From an uncultured cyanobacterium (GTDB lineage: Bacteria > Cyanobacteriota > Cyanobacteriia > Cyanobacteriales > FACHB-T130), in NCBI GenBank assembly GCA_936920195.1, contig CAKZHE010000252.1:17239-81238 (forward strand): a stretch of 64,000 bases of DNA, read 5' to 3'. Numbering within the stretch: the stretch's first letter is position 1; each line of letters begins with the position of its first letter. The translations under genes and the position numbers were made by a program. Below the pieces are notes generated by a model. The model had not been told where the DNA came from. It ran no database searches and worked only from the letters and a program-made list of their open reading frames with translations. Positions 27,086 to 35,456 of the stretch are shown one piece after another.

Positions 27086-28267
27086 CTAAAATTCCTCCAT
27101 CAAATTACTAGCAATTGCTTGAGCTAACAGGGGGGGGACAGCATTCCCAATTTGATTATATTGACAAAGATGTTTTTCTGCTAGCCTTCCTTCTCTTTCA
27201 AGCAGTTTATGGCTAACAACGGTAGGCTTACCCTTAAAAACAAACCAATCAGGAAATGATTGAATTCTTGCTCCTTCTCTAGCAGTAAAATTTCTATTTT
27301 TGTAAGGATGAACAAAATTAGCATAAAAGGATGCCGGAATAGTATGGCAAGGTCTATGAGGATGTAAACATCTGCTATTTTGATCGTATATTTTTTCTGA
27401 TATTTGACCTTGACCGTTCCTTTTGTAAGGTCTTAAGTGTTTTGGAACATCATGCAAGGAATCCCCCCATGACATTGAAGCAAAGCGCTCAACTGTCCTT
27501 TTAGTATGTTTCATTGCCACATGATTATATACATTGCTTGATCCTAATCGCATTTGTGTTTGATAGGAATTAGAGGACTTTTTGTCATAGTTCATTTCTT
27601 CTTCTCCTTCAGAAGCTTCAATATCAGGTAAATCTGAAATAGCTTCCCATAAAGTTGGACAAATTTTCAAATCTTCAGCTAAATAATCTAATTGTCCTGA
27701 CTCTGGAAGATAATGAGTAGGCTGAGGAAAAGGATGCTTTAATTGGTGCTTAGAGGCAATAATAAATAATCTCCGTCTTATCTGTGGTATGCCATATTCA
27801 GTTGCTTCAAGTATTTTCCAATTTACATGATATCTAAGATTTTCTAGTTCTTCAACTATAATTTTAAGGATTGAATATTTTGATTTGGTTCTTGAATTAA
27901 CTAAATTAGGGACATTCTCCATGATCAAATAGTCAGGAGAAAATATTCTCCCTAATCTTAAAAATTCTTGAAACAAGGAATTACGAATATCTTTAAAGTT
28001 CCCAGAATCTTTGTTGCATATTGAGAAACCTTGACACGGCGGCCCACCTAAAATTATCTCTGGTTTATTATCTTTAAATTGTTGTAATAAGTAGTCATCC
28101 GAAAATTTTTGGATGTCTCCAATAAGAACATTCGCATCTTTCATATTGAATTGAAAAGTTTCTGCCGCCCACTTATCTTCTTCTATAGCCCCAATAATGT
28201 TATAACCCGCCAGTTTAAAGCCTAAGCTAAACCCTCCAGATCCAGAAAATATATCTAATACTTTCAT
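27086..28267 (-). CDS. DNA (cytosine-5) methyltransferase
   Basis: The protein has 393 residues from the ATG at 28267, preceded by AAGGTAG at good spacing. All main C5-methylase motifs are present in order: FSGSGGFSLGF (I, 7-17), PPCQGFS (IV, catalytic C78), MENVP (VI, 115-119), QIRRRLF (VIII), AREGARIQSFPD (IX) and GNAVPP (X). A short variable region for target recognition lies between VIII and IX. The downstream endonuclease gene is truncated, so the enzyme is probably an orphan methylase now, perhaps retained for protection or regulation. Confidence 0.95.
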   Translation of the reverse strand: MKVLDIFSGSGGFSLGFKLAGYNIIGAIEEDKWAAETFQFNMKDANVLIGDIQKFSDDYLLQQFKDNKPEIILGGPPCQGFSICNKDSGNFKDIRNSLFQEFLRLGRIFSPDYLIMENVPNLVNSRTKSKYSILKIIVEELENLRYHVNWKILEATEYGIPQIRRRLFIIASKHQLKHPFPQPTHYLPESGQLDYLAEDLKICPTLWEAISDLPDIEASEGEEEMNYDKKSSNSYQTQMRLGSSNVYNHVAMKHTKRTVERFASMSWGDSLHDVPKHLRPYKRNGQGQISEKIYDQNSRCLHPHRPCHTIPASFYANFVHPYKNRNFTAREGARIQSFPDWFVFKGKPTVVSHKLLEREGRLAEKHLCQYNQIGNAVPPLLAQAIASNLMEEF

Positions 28268-28428
28268 CAAAACTACCTTGCAAGTCAATTTGCTTTCTTT
28301 AACTATAAACTATATATCGGGTTTGGCGCAATAAAAATTAAGCGATTTTAACGCTCAAAACTTTATCGCAGCAAAATTTAACCCAGCAAACAGTGGGAAA
28401 GATTTTGATTATTTTTTGTGTGCTAACT

Positions 28429-29445
28429 CTAAATTGAGTAATAGAGCGGAAAAGCCTTGGCATCCTTGGGTTTAATATATACCTTCTGTTGGGGTTGTAA
28501 TTGCAATTCGTCAAACCGTTCTCGCGTTAAGTGAGCCATAATGATTTGACCATCATCTAGAGTCAATTCGGCTTGAATTTCCCAACCTAGATGAATAATC
28601 CGGCTCACTGTTGCCGTCACGCCGTTGCCATTGGGTTGCTTTTCAATCAGAATGTCCTGGGGACGCAAAAACATCTGTTCTTGAGTGGTATCAAAACCAG
28701 TTTTTTGGAAGATTTTGGAACTACTAGGCAAAACGTTCACAGGACCAATAAATCCCATCACAAAAGCAGAAGCAGGAGAATCATAAATTTCGGCGGGGGT
28801 TCCCACCTGCTCCACTACCCCTTTATTCATCACCACAATTTCATCTGCCACTTCCATCGCTTCTTCTTGATCGTGGGTGACAAAGACGGTAGTTACATGA
28901 ACTTCATCGTGGAGGCGGCGTAACCAGGCGCGTAAATCTTTCCTAACTTTGGCATCCAACGCCCCAAAGGGTTCATCCAATAGTAGCACTTTGGGTTCAA
29001 CGGCAAGCGATCGCGCCAGGGCTACCCGCTGCCTTTGTCCGCCGGAAAGTTGAGAGGGATAGCGATCGCCCAATCCTTGCAACTGGACTAATTCTAACAG
29101 TTCTTCTACCCGCGCCTTCACTTTAGCCTTGGGAGCTTGACGAATTTCTAATCCAAAGGCAATATTCTTGCGGACACTTAAATGCTTAAATAGGGCATAG
29201 TGCTGAAATACAAAGCCAATATTCCGTTCTTGCACGCTGCGATAGGTGGCATCTTCCCCAGTTAACCAGATTTTCCCGCGATCTGGTAACTCTAAACCCG
29301 CAATCAACCGCAGCAAAGTAGACTTACCGGAACCAGATGGGCCTAATAATGCCACTAGGGAACCAGATTTAATTTCCAAGCTCACATCTTCTACAGCTTT
29401 GAAACTACCAAACTGCTTGGATACATTTTCTACATGGATGCCCAC
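28429..29445 (-). CDS. cysA: Sulfate/thiosulfate ABC transporter ATP-binding protein
   Basis: The 338-residue ABC ATPase has Walker [10 protein letters not shown] (35-43), a Q-loop in FVFQHYALF, signature [15 protein letters not shown], Walker [14 protein letters not shown] and H-loop VFVTHDQ. A C-terminal TOBE-like domain (FLRPQDI, then [11 protein letters not shown]) typical of CysA follows. The start is GTG at 29445 with AGAGGGTAG upstream. The membrane (cysT, cysW) and binding-protein genes are not adjacent. It energises sulfate import at the plasma membrane. Confidence 0.88.
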   Translation of the reverse strand: MGIHVENVSKQFGSFKAVEDVSLEIKSGSLVALLGPSGSGKSTLLRLIAGLELPDRGKIWLTGEDATYRSVQERNIGFVFQHYALFKHLSVRKNIAFGLEIRQAPKAKVKARVEELLELVQLQGLGDRYPSQLSGGQRQRVALARSLAVEPKVLLLDEPFGALDAKVRKDLRAWLRRLHDEVHVTTVFVTHDQEEAMEVADEIVVMNKGVVEQVGTPAEIYDSPASAFVMGFIGPVNVLPSSSKIFQKTGFDTTQEQMFLRPQDILIEKQPNGNGVTATVSRIIHLGWEIQAELTLDDGQIIMAHLTRERFDELQLQPQQKVYIKPKDAKAFPLYYSI

Positions 29446-29541
29446 AGCTACTACCCTCTGAACAGTAATCTACCCATTATCCATGCAATTGTAGTAGTTT
29501 ACACTATTTATTCCCCAATTAGAGATTCTTGCCTATCTATA

Positions 29542-30084
29542 TTAACTGCAACTGCCGCAGTCAAGAAAACTACAATCAACGGCTCCACAGTCCAAGGCAC
29601 TGCAATCCAAGGCACTACAATCGGCTGCCCCGCAACCTTCGCTAATCATGCCAGACCAGTCAACACACTCGCAACCTGATAGAGCGCAATCAACAGAATT
29701 GCTGTCACAATTACTGTTACTGGAAGAGGATTGTCGGGCTTCCGGACTGGCTGCCTGTTGTCCTGGCACTTCGAGATTGGGGATTTCTGGTTCTTCTGCC
29801 TCTGGGGGTTGATTTTCAGAAGCTGATAATCGCATCCTTAAAATTTGGTTGGCTTGCTTGCACTCTTGAAACCGCTGCTGAGATTTGTGGAGAGCCGCTG
29901 CTAAACCTTCCTGGGCGATAATTTGCTTGGTGTACTGGGAGCAGGATACCCCACCGTGCAGCAAACGATGGGCGCAGGAAAAGCCTTTGAGGGGGGAAAG
30001 GTGCTTTTGATAGCCAGCGATCGCGCTGATTACCAATTCCCTTACAGTCGCATCTAGGGGATTATGGTTAAAAGTTTTCAGCAT
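29542..30084 (-). CDS. yidD: YidD-like membrane insertion factor with cysteine-rich C-terminal tail
   Basis: Residues 1-80 match YidD (ISAIAGYQKHLSPLKGFSCAHRLLHGG, then VSCSQYTKQIIAQEG), the small protein that assists YidC-mediated insertion. The family is usually 70-90 residues. Here 100 further residues follow: a Gln/Glu/Pro-rich linker and then, from about 130, a tail with a repeated DC pattern (NSVDCALSGCECVDW, then DCSALDCSALDCGAVDCSF) containing about a dozen cysteines. The tail is absent from ordinary YidD and might bind metal or form disulfides; its function is not known. Confidence 0.75.
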   Translation of the reverse strand: MLKTFNHNPLDATVRELVISAIAGYQKHLSPLKGFSCAHRLLHGGVSCSQYTKQIIAQEGLAAALHKSQQRFQECKQANQILRMRLSASENQPPEAEEPEIPNLEVPGQQAASPEARQSSSSNSNCDSNSVDCALSGCECVDWSGMISEGCGAADCSALDCSALDCGAVDCSFLDCGSCS

Positions 30085-30129
30085 TGGGTTGTCGTATAGT
30101 AGGGGGTGTTAGTTGAAAATTTATCGAAA

Positions 30130-31446
30130 AATTGGGTTTTAAACCCCGTCCTAGAAGGATGGCTTTATATTTCTTGATATTTTTTGGTCACAATTTTAGG
30201 CTAAAATAGTCAGGATAAAATTAAGCCGAACCATGTTAGTTCTCGAAGCCAAACTCAAAGGTAAAACAGAGCAGTACCGACTCATAGACGAGGCGATTCG
30301 TACCGCGCTATTTTGTCGAAATAAGGCGCTGAGATACTGGATGGATAATCGCGGTGCAGGCAAGTACGACCTCAATAAGTTCATGGCGGTACTGGCAAAG
30401 GATTTTGATTTTGCCAATAAATTAAACTCCCAAGCAAGGCAATCTAGCGCTGAAAGGGCATGGTCGGGCATTGCCAAATTCTTTGACAACTGCCAAAAGA
30501 AAAAGCTGGGAAAGAAAGGATATCCCAAATTCAAGAAACGCGGCCACTCAGTTGAGTATAAAACCTCTGGATGGAAGCTTTCTCAAGATCGCAAATATCT
30601 AAATTTAACCGATGGCTTCAAAATTGGCAAGTTGAAGTTGGTCGGCTCGCGAGATCTGAACTTCTACCAGATTGAGCAGATTAAACGGGTTCGCCTAGTA
30701 AAAAGGGCTGATGGCTACTATGCTCAGTTCTGTATTGATATTGACCGGAAAGAAGAGGTTAAACCATCTCAAACCACCATTGGCTTAGATGTGGGATTAA
30801 ACCATTTCTACACCGACTCTAATGGCGAAGTGGTCGAGAATCCTAGATTCCTGAGAAAATCCGAACGTCAACTCAAAAAGTTGCAACGTCAGGTTTCTAA
30901 GCGCAAAAAGGGTTCAGCTAATCGTCGAAAAGCAATTAAACGGTTAGCCAAGAAGCATTTGCAAGTAAGTAGGCAACGTAAAGACTTTGCCGTCAAGACA
31001 GCAAGGTGCGTAGTTCGGTCTAACGACCTGATTGCCTACGAGGATCTGCAAGTGCGGAACATGGTCAAGAATCATAAATTAGCTAAATCAATCTCTGATG
31101 CCAGCTGGTCTATGTTTCGAGACTGGATTGAGTATTTTGGGAAGGTATTTGGCAAGGTAACAGTTGCCGTGCCGCCACAATATACCAGCCAGAATTGCTC
31201 AAATTGTGGAACAGTAGTTCAGAAATCCCTTAGCGATCGCACTCATCAATGCAGTCATTGTGGCATTGTGTTAGACCGCGACCATAATGCGGCTTTAAAT
31301 ATCTTGGCAATGGGATTAAATAGGGTAGGGCATACCCAAATTAACGCCTGTGGAGAGTTCAACCTCTGCCAGTTAGATGCAAATCTGTCTGGTAAGTTGT
31401 CTCGCTGAATCAGGAATCCCCGTGCCTTTAGGTCGGGGAGTGTCAA
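30130..31446 (+). mobile_element. IS200/IS605-type element carrying only tnpB (IS1341-like)
   Basis: The left end has a hairpin around AAACCCCGTCCTAGAAGGAT (30141-30160). The right end has GAATCCCCGTGCC, TTTAGGTCGGGGAGTGTCAA (31414-31446). These are the subterminal hairpins typical of this superfamily. There is a single gene, tnpB; no tnpA is present, so mobility would need a transposase in trans. The end of tnpB and the right-end hairpin are where the guide RNA (omega RNA) is made in related elements. Confidence 0.75.
30233..31408 (+). CDS. tnpB: TnpB RNA-guided nuclease, intact
   Basis: The 391-residue protein has a complete RuvC set: Asp in GLDVGLNHF (about 185), Glu in IAYEDLQV (about 271), and Asp in LDRDHNAALNI. 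A four-Cys zinc finger (CSNCG, then CSHCG) is inserted before the last motif. The N-terminal OrfB helix-turn-helix region is intact. TnpB uses an RNA from the 3' end of its element to cut DNA next to a short TAM and helps retain the element. All key residues are present, in contrast to the deleted copy at 2629-3102. Confidence 0.93.
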   Translation: MLVLEAKLKGKTEQYRLIDEAIRTALFCRNKALRYWMDNRGAGKYDLNKFMAVLAKDFDFANKLNSQARQSSAERAWSGIAKFFDNCQKKKLGKKGYPKFKKRGHSVEYKTSGWKLSQDRKYLNLTDGFKIGKLKLVGSRDLNFYQIEQIKRVRLVKRADGYYAQFCIDIDRKEEVKPSQTTIGLDVGLNHFYTDSNGEVVENPRFLRKSERQLKKLQRQVSKRKKGSANRRKAIKRLAKKHLQVSRQRKDFAVKTARCVVRSNDLIAYEDLQVRNMVKNHKLAKSISDASWSMFRDWIEYFGKVFGKVTVAVPPQYTSQNCSNCGTVVQKSLSDRTHQCSHCGIVLDRDHNAALNILAMGLNRVGHTQINACGEFNLCQLDANLSGKLSR

Positions 31447-31477
31447 CAGATAGTAGCCATACCGGGAGTAAATTACT

Positions 31478-31570
31478 ATGGAAAAGATAGAAATAGAAAT
31501 AGACCGAATTAGCTTACAACGGGCTAAAACTCTCGCCCAATTGCATAAATTTACTTTGCCAGAATTATGA
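31478..31570 (+). CDS. 30-residue ORF overlapping the antitoxin gene
   Basis: MEKIEIEIDRISLQRAKTLA begins the frame, which ends PEL and TGA. It overlaps the antitoxin start by ATGA, as the antitoxin does with the toxin. A second degenerate copy of the same peptide lies after the toxin gene (32243-32400) and is split by a MITE. It may be a real leader or small regulatory peptide, or the left part of a duplicated gene. Confidence 0.45.
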   Translation: MEKIEIEIDRISLQRAKTLAQLHKFTLPEL

Positions 31571-31851
31571 TTGGGACTAATATTTACATCGCTCAAGAAA
31601 CTCAAGCATCTCTAATTAAAGCTGCGGCTTTAAAAAAGATGTCTGTTGAAGAACTAGCTTCTGCTATCTTGAAAGAAAGTATCCAAGAGAAATTTGGAGA
31701 AATTAGCTATCCTGCCCAAAGCCAAAGCAAATTTGCAGTTAATCCGCTGAGAGAAATGCAACCCTATGCCTATTTAGCAGATCCTAATGAACCCGCTATT
31801 TCTCCTGATGATTGGGAAATGAATCAGGATATTGAGGTCAACGATCTATGA
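31567..31851 (+). CDS. Antitoxin of a PIN-domain toxin-antitoxin pair
   Basis: The 94-residue protein has an N-terminal ribbon-helix-helix-like region (IYIAQETQASLIKAAALKK) and an acidic, Pro-rich C-terminus (LADPNEPAISPDDWEMNQD), as usual for VapB-type antitoxins that wrap around the toxin. Its stop overlaps the toxin start by 4 bp (ATGA), indicating translational coupling. It would neutralise the PIN protein and repress the operon. Identification rests on size, position and the partner. Confidence 0.72.
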   Translation: MIGTNIYIAQETQASLIKAAALKKMSVEELASAILKESIQEKFGEISYPAQSQSKFAVNPLREMQPYAYLADPNEPAISPDDWEMNQDIEVNDL

Positions 31852-32240
31852 TCGTCCTTGATACTCATATTTGGATTTGGTGGAATCATAATGATTCAAA
31901 ATTACCCCCTTTATACCATGAGGCAATCAATAGAGAAAGACCTCATGGTTTAGGTATTTATTCCATAAGCTTGATAGAAATTAGTAGGCTTGTCACCCAA
32001 AATAAGTTGATTCTTCCCTGTTCTGTTCAAGAATGGTTTAATATTGCTTTGGCACAAGAGGGAATCATACTGCTGTCAATCACTCCCCAAATTGCTATTG
32101 ATTCCTACTCACTGCCAGGGAATTTTCATAAAGATCCAGCCGATAGAATTATAGTTTCAACAGCAAGAATATATGATGTCTCTTTGGTGAGTGTAGATGA
32201 TAAAATACTTGCTTATCCTTATGTAAAAAAGATTGTATAG
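31848..32240 (+). CDS. vapC: PIN-domain toxin (VapC type)
   Basis: The 130-residue PIN domain has the acidic metal-site residues in place: D5 in VLDTHIW, E44 in SLIEISRL, D96 and D99 in KDPADRIIV, and a final Asp in SVDDKIL. Such proteins are ribonucleases that cut tRNA or rRNA when the antitoxin is degraded. Gene order antitoxin-toxin with ATGA overlap is standard. No truncation is visible. Confidence 0.85.
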   Translation: MIVLDTHIWIWWNHNDSKLPPLYHEAINRERPHGLGIYSISLIEISRLVTQNKLILPCSVQEWFNIALAQEGIILLSITPQIAIDSYSLPGNFHKDPADRIIVSTARIYDVSLVSVDDKILAYPYVKKIV

Positions 32241-32266
32241 AAATAGCCCAAATTAGCCTACAACTA

Positions 32267-32357
32267 CAGGACTTACGCAGACCCTATACATATAGTGTTT
32301 TGTAGGGGCAATCCCCCCGTGGTTGCCCCTATTCCTAGGATAGTTGCGTAAGTCCTG
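32267..32357. mobile_element. 91-bp MITE with 13-bp terminal inverted repeats and AACTA target duplication
   Basis: It begins CAGGACTTACGCA and ends TGCGTAAGTCCTG, exact inverted copies. AACTA stands on both sides (32262-32266 and 32358-32362). The interior holds the palindrome GTAGGGGCAATCCCCCC then GTGGTTGCCCCT. It splits a degenerate copy of the 30-residue ORF seen at 31478-31570. It has no coding capacity, so it must be moved by a transposase elsewhere. Confidence 0.9.
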
Positions 32358-32437
32358 AACTAGCTAAAATTATCGCCCAACTACATGAATTGACTTTGAT
32401 AGCGTCTGCCTCAATTTATTTGGACAACAGAACATTG

Positions 32438-33178
32438 TTATGATGGAATTTCGGGGATTTCCAATTGCCGCCAGCGGACTAAATAAACTGGCACATTAAA
32501 CCAAGGATTATTCGGCTCTGGCACTTGAACTTTAATCACTTTTTGATAATTGGGGTCAGCTTCAATCCAAACATTGTTGCCAATATAGGCTAAAGTGTGT
32601 ACGCCATCTTTGGTAACGGCAAAATCTCCTACTTGAATTTTAGCCGCATCTATTTGGTTGATGCTGTCGGCGGCAAATAGGACTTGGGTTTTATTCAAAT
32701 AGCCCGTTTTGAGATTAACTGCCGAAGAGTCGTACCACCAAATCGAAACACCTTCTCTGATGGTTTGGGGATTCAGAAATCTCAACCCATACATTAAATT
32801 AGCTTTGACTAAACCTTCCCGCACCAATCCCGAACAATCAATGCCAAATTTATTTTCTCCTCCCCAAACATAGCGAGTTCCTTCATAATAAATCAGTCCT
32901 TGGACGTAGTAGGAGCGCAAAATATCGGGATTAATCGGTTGCCCCGGCAGCAAAGAAATTAAAAGGGCGATCGCTCCTACCACAAAACCAGCCACTTTGA
33001 TCGGTAGACGTTGCCAAAAGATGACAATTGCCCCCAACCAAACTAAAAATAATAAAATTACCGTTAAGAAACGCAAAATCCCATAGCTAATGGGATAAAT
33101 GAGTAAAATTGCTAACAAAAACCAATCCCAGCACCATAAATAGAAAATCCAACGGCGCTGAATATTTGGGAACAGCAT
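32438..33178 (-). CDS. NlpC/P60-family protein with N-terminal membrane segments
   Basis: In this 246-residue protein the first about 85 residues form three hydrophobic segments. The remainder is an NlpC/P60-like papain-fold domain: YVWGGENKFGIDCSGLVREG with the catalytic Cys near residue 114, and the His in DGVHTLAYIGNNVWIEADP near 200. Family members are peptidoglycan endopeptidases or related amidases. The membrane anchor suggests that the active domain faces the periplasm. Substrate is unknown. Confidence 0.78.
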   Translation of the reverse strand: MLFPNIQRRWIFYLWCWDWFLLAILLIYPISYGILRFLTVILLFLVWLGAIVIFWQRLPIKVAGFVVGAIALLISLLPGQPINPDILRSYYVQGLIYYEGTRYVWGGENKFGIDCSGLVREGLVKANLMYGLRFLNPQTIREGVSIWWYDSSAVNLKTGYLNKTQVLFAADSINQIDAAKIQVGDFAVTKDGVHTLAYIGNNVWIEADPNYQKVIKVQVPEPNNPWFNVPVYLVRWRQLEIPEIPS

Positions 33179-33264
33179 CTTCAGAATTTAGGAGTTGGCG
33201 ATCGCCTACCATTTTAACCGATAAATTTCTACCCCCACTCCCCTGCTGAAGATTTTGTCAAAAA

Positions 33265-33421
33265 TTGTCCCGTTTGGAATAAAGAGGTTATAATGACGAT
33301 CAGATTAGGTATCGGCAGGCCAAGTTTTCTCTGGCATTAGGAAAAATCTTTTGTTTAGTGTAAGTTATTAAGCTTACCTCCGAATTCCGATCTCTACACG
33401 CTTTAATTGGAGAGGTAAGTT
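33265..33421 (+). promoter_or_regulatory. Promoter and long leader of rbp
   Basis: TTGTCC (33265-33270) and TATAAT (33289-33294) with 18-bp spacing give a start near 33301 and a 5' leader of about 120 nt. The leader contains a hairpin GTAAGTTATTAAGCTTAC and a GGAGAGGTAAGTT ribosome site. Long leaders are known for cold-induced cyanobacterial rbp genes. Confidence 0.6.
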
Positions 33422-33736
33422 ATGACGATTTATGTAGGCAATCTTTCTTATGACGTTACAGAAGACGACCTGAAGGGCGTTTTCAAGGAATATGGCGAGG
33501 TAAAACAAGTTCAACTGCCTGTAGACCGGGAAACTGGTCGGGTGCGCGGCTTCGCTTTTGTCGAAATGATCACAGAAGCCGAAGAAACATCTGCGATTGA
33601 AAAGCTTGATGGTGCAGAATGGATGGATCGTACCCTCAAGGTGAATAAGGCCAAACCCCGTGAAGACCGGAGATCTTCCAGCAGCGGTGGTGGTGGTGGT
33701 TGGGGCAACAACCGCAACTCTTCACGCCGCTACTAA
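33422..33736 (+). CDS. rbp: RRM-type RNA-binding protein Rbp with glycine-rich tail
   Basis: The 104-residue protein has one RNA-recognition motif: RNP2 IYVGNL at 3-8 and RNP1 RGFAFVEM near 42-49. A Gly-rich basic tail (SSSSGGGGGWGNNRNSSRRY) follows. Members are cold-induced in cyanobacteria and bind RNA; some help localise mRNAs to thylakoids. It is followed by a strong terminator and then rpsU, the conserved rbp-rpsU arrangement. Confidence 0.95.
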   Translation: MTIYVGNLSYDVTEDDLKGVFKEYGEVKQVQLPVDRETGRVRGFAFVEMITEAEETSAIEKLDGAEWMDRTLKVNKAKPREDRRSSSSGGGGGWGNNRNSSRRY

Positions 33737-33782
33737 GATTATAGATGAAATAAAGATCGTCTAAAATTCTCAGGTCTTGCTA

Positions 33783-33814
33783 CAGGACAGGGGATATTAC
33801 CCTGTCCTGTTTTC
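33783..33814 (+). terminator. Rho-independent terminator after rbp
   Basis: CAGGACAGGG (33783-33792) and CCCTGTCCTG (33800-33809) form a perfect 10-bp stem with a 7-base loop, followed by TTTTC. Confidence 0.85.
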
Positions 33815-33877
33815 ATTGGCTAAATAATAGCCGTTGATGGGTCTATACTAGGTAACTTTAGAGTAGGAGCATATCGA

Positions 33878-34078
33878 ATGAGCCAAGTGGTTCTCGGTGA
33901 AAGCGAACAATTAGAGTCAGCCCTCCGCCGATTTAAGCGCAAGGTCTCTAGTGCGGGCATTTTTTCCGATATGAAAAAGCACCGCCATTTTGAAACGCCG
34001 TCGGAAAAACGCAAGCGGAAAGAAATTGCCAGACATCGGGAGCATCGCCGACTTCGGAATAGCAGAAGACAGTCCTAA
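33878..34078 (+). CDS. rpsU: 30S ribosomal protein S21
   Basis: The 66-residue basic protein has the S21 pattern [20 protein letters not shown] and [16 protein letters not shown]. It has a GAGTAGGAG-type ribosome site upstream. It is part of the small subunit near the anti-Shine-Dalgarno region. In cyanobacteria it commonly follows an rbp gene and may be transcribed by read-through past the terminator or from its own promoter. Confidence 0.97.
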   Translation: MSQVVLGESEQLESALRRFKRKVSSAGIFSDMKKHRHFETPSEKRKRKEIARHREHRRLRNSRRQS

Positions 34079-34287
34079 CGGGTGTAATTGGGAATCCCGC
34101 TGAATTCATCATTACCACAAGTATTCCACCCCCAAGCAGTGCAGGGGTCTGGGCATTTGCCATAAATTGGCAAGTGCCTGCTGTATGTTGGGCGATCGCC
34201 TGATTTTTTGGTAGAATAAATAGCGATCGCTGGTCTGAGCCAAGAATTAGAATTGAACTAGAAAATTAGTCATATAGGTCTAGTCCG

Positions 34288-34605
34288 ATGGCAGTTAAAA
34301 AAAGTTTCCCCAGTTTTCAAGAGCTACTTGCTAGTTCAACCCAACCAGTTTTAGTTGATTTCTATGCTACTTGGTGCGGTCCTTGTCAGATGATGGCAGG
34401 TATCCTAGAACAGGTCAGCGCTAGGATGAAGGAAAAGTTACAAGTTGTCAAAATTGATACGGACAAATATCCCCAATTAGCATCTAAATATGGCGTACAA
34501 GCTCTACCAACTCTAGTTCTGTTCAATAATGCTCAGGTAGTGGAGCGGATTGAAGGAGTAGTTCCCGCCGAACAATTAATCCAGCGCCTGCAATCGCTAA
34601 TCTGA
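34288..34605 (+). CDS. Thioredoxin
   Basis: This is a 105-residue thioredoxin with the full active site WCGPC near residues 30-34 and the cis-Pro in ALPTLVLF. It probably reduces disulfides in the cytosol with electrons from ferredoxin- or NADPH-thioredoxin reductase. Cyanobacteria carry several types (m, x, y); the sequence alone does not let me name the subtype with confidence. It is monocistronic. Confidence 0.93.
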   Translation: MAVKKSFPSFQELLASSTQPVLVDFYATWCGPCQMMAGILEQVSARMKEKLQVVKIDTDKYPQLASKYGVQALPTLVLFNNAQVVERIEGVVPAEQLIQRLQSLI

Positions 34606-34662
34606 CGCTCATGGCGGGCAAGTTAGGATCTGGTAACAATTAAAGTAAAAAAATAAAAGAAA

Positions 34663-34719
34663 GTTTGTAGTTGGGCTTTAGCCCTAGTTTGGAGGGCTGA
34701 AGCCCAACTGCGAGCTTTT
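34663..34719. repeat. Palindromic repeat TTGGGCTTTAGCCCT / AGGGCTGAAGCCCAA
   Basis: The arms 34671-34685 and 34693-34707 are near-perfect complements, and each arm is itself palindromic (GGGCTTTAGCCC). Related copies occur at 38076-38097, 45281-45310, 48451-48480 and 51025-51084, always between genes. Confidence 0.85.
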
Positions 34720-34742
34720 GCTAACAAGGAGAGCAAGGAAAG

Positions 34743-35456
34743 ATGCAATTAAAAGCTTTGGGTGTGGTGGCGCTGATTGCTGGGGCATTCTCAATTTTGT
34801 CTGGTTCATCGGCAACAGCTGCTGACCCCGCTACTGTGGCACAATTGCTAGCGACTAAAAAATGTGTGGGCTGCATTTTGATTAATGCGGATTTGCGAAA
34901 TGCCGATTTGAAGGGAGCCGACTTGAGAGGAGCGGATTTGTCCTTTGCGGATTTAGGCGGAGTCGATCTCAGCGGAGCCAATTTGAGCGGGGTAAAGTTG
35001 GAAGGAGCATTGTTAAATTGTGCCTTTAATGATTTGACGGATATTCAACAGTGCGCTAATTTAACCGGAGCTAATCTTAGTGGGGCAAATCTTTCTACAG
35101 CAAACTTACTTAAAGCCACTTTGAATCAAGCCAATCTCAGCAAGGCCAATTTAACTTTAGCTCATCTGAGTTCTTTCCTGATTCGGGCAGACCTCAGAGA
35201 TGCCATTCTCCGAGGCGCTCAATTAGCTGGGGCGGAAATGTCCGGAGCGGATCTCCGGGGTGCTAATCTGGGGAAAGCAATTGTAGGCGATCGCTTGCAA
35301 GTAGCCACGAATCTCACTATCAATCAGGCTTCAGGCGTTTTGACTCCAGCGAATCTTAGCCAAGCGAATTTGCAAGGGGTGGATTTGAGTCAGGTGGATA
35401 TGACTGGGGTGAAGTTAGTGGGGGCAATTATGCCCGATGGTACAGTCCATCCTTAA
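34743..35456 (+). CDS. Exported pentapeptide-repeat protein
   Basis: The 237-residue protein has a Sec-type signal (MQLKALGVVALIAGAFSILS, cleavage after ATA near residue 27) and then KKCVGCILINADL. Pentapeptide repeats follow from about 48 (NADLRNADLKGADLRGADLS) and again through 130-190. The CxxC motif just before the repeats recurs in cyanobacterial exported pentapeptide proteins. It is probably lumenal or periplasmic; function is unknown. A good AAGGAG-type site precedes the start. Confidence 0.85.
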   Translation: MQLKALGVVALIAGAFSILSGSSATAADPATVAQLLATKKCVGCILINADLRNADLKGADLRGADLSFADLGGVDLSGANLSGVKLEGALLNCAFNDLTDIQQCANLTGANLSGANLSTANLLKATLNQANLSKANLTLAHLSSFLIRADLRDAILRGAQLAGAEMSGADLRGANLGKAIVGDRLQVATNLTINQASGVLTPANLSQANLQGVDLSQVDMTGVKLVGAIMPDGTVHP

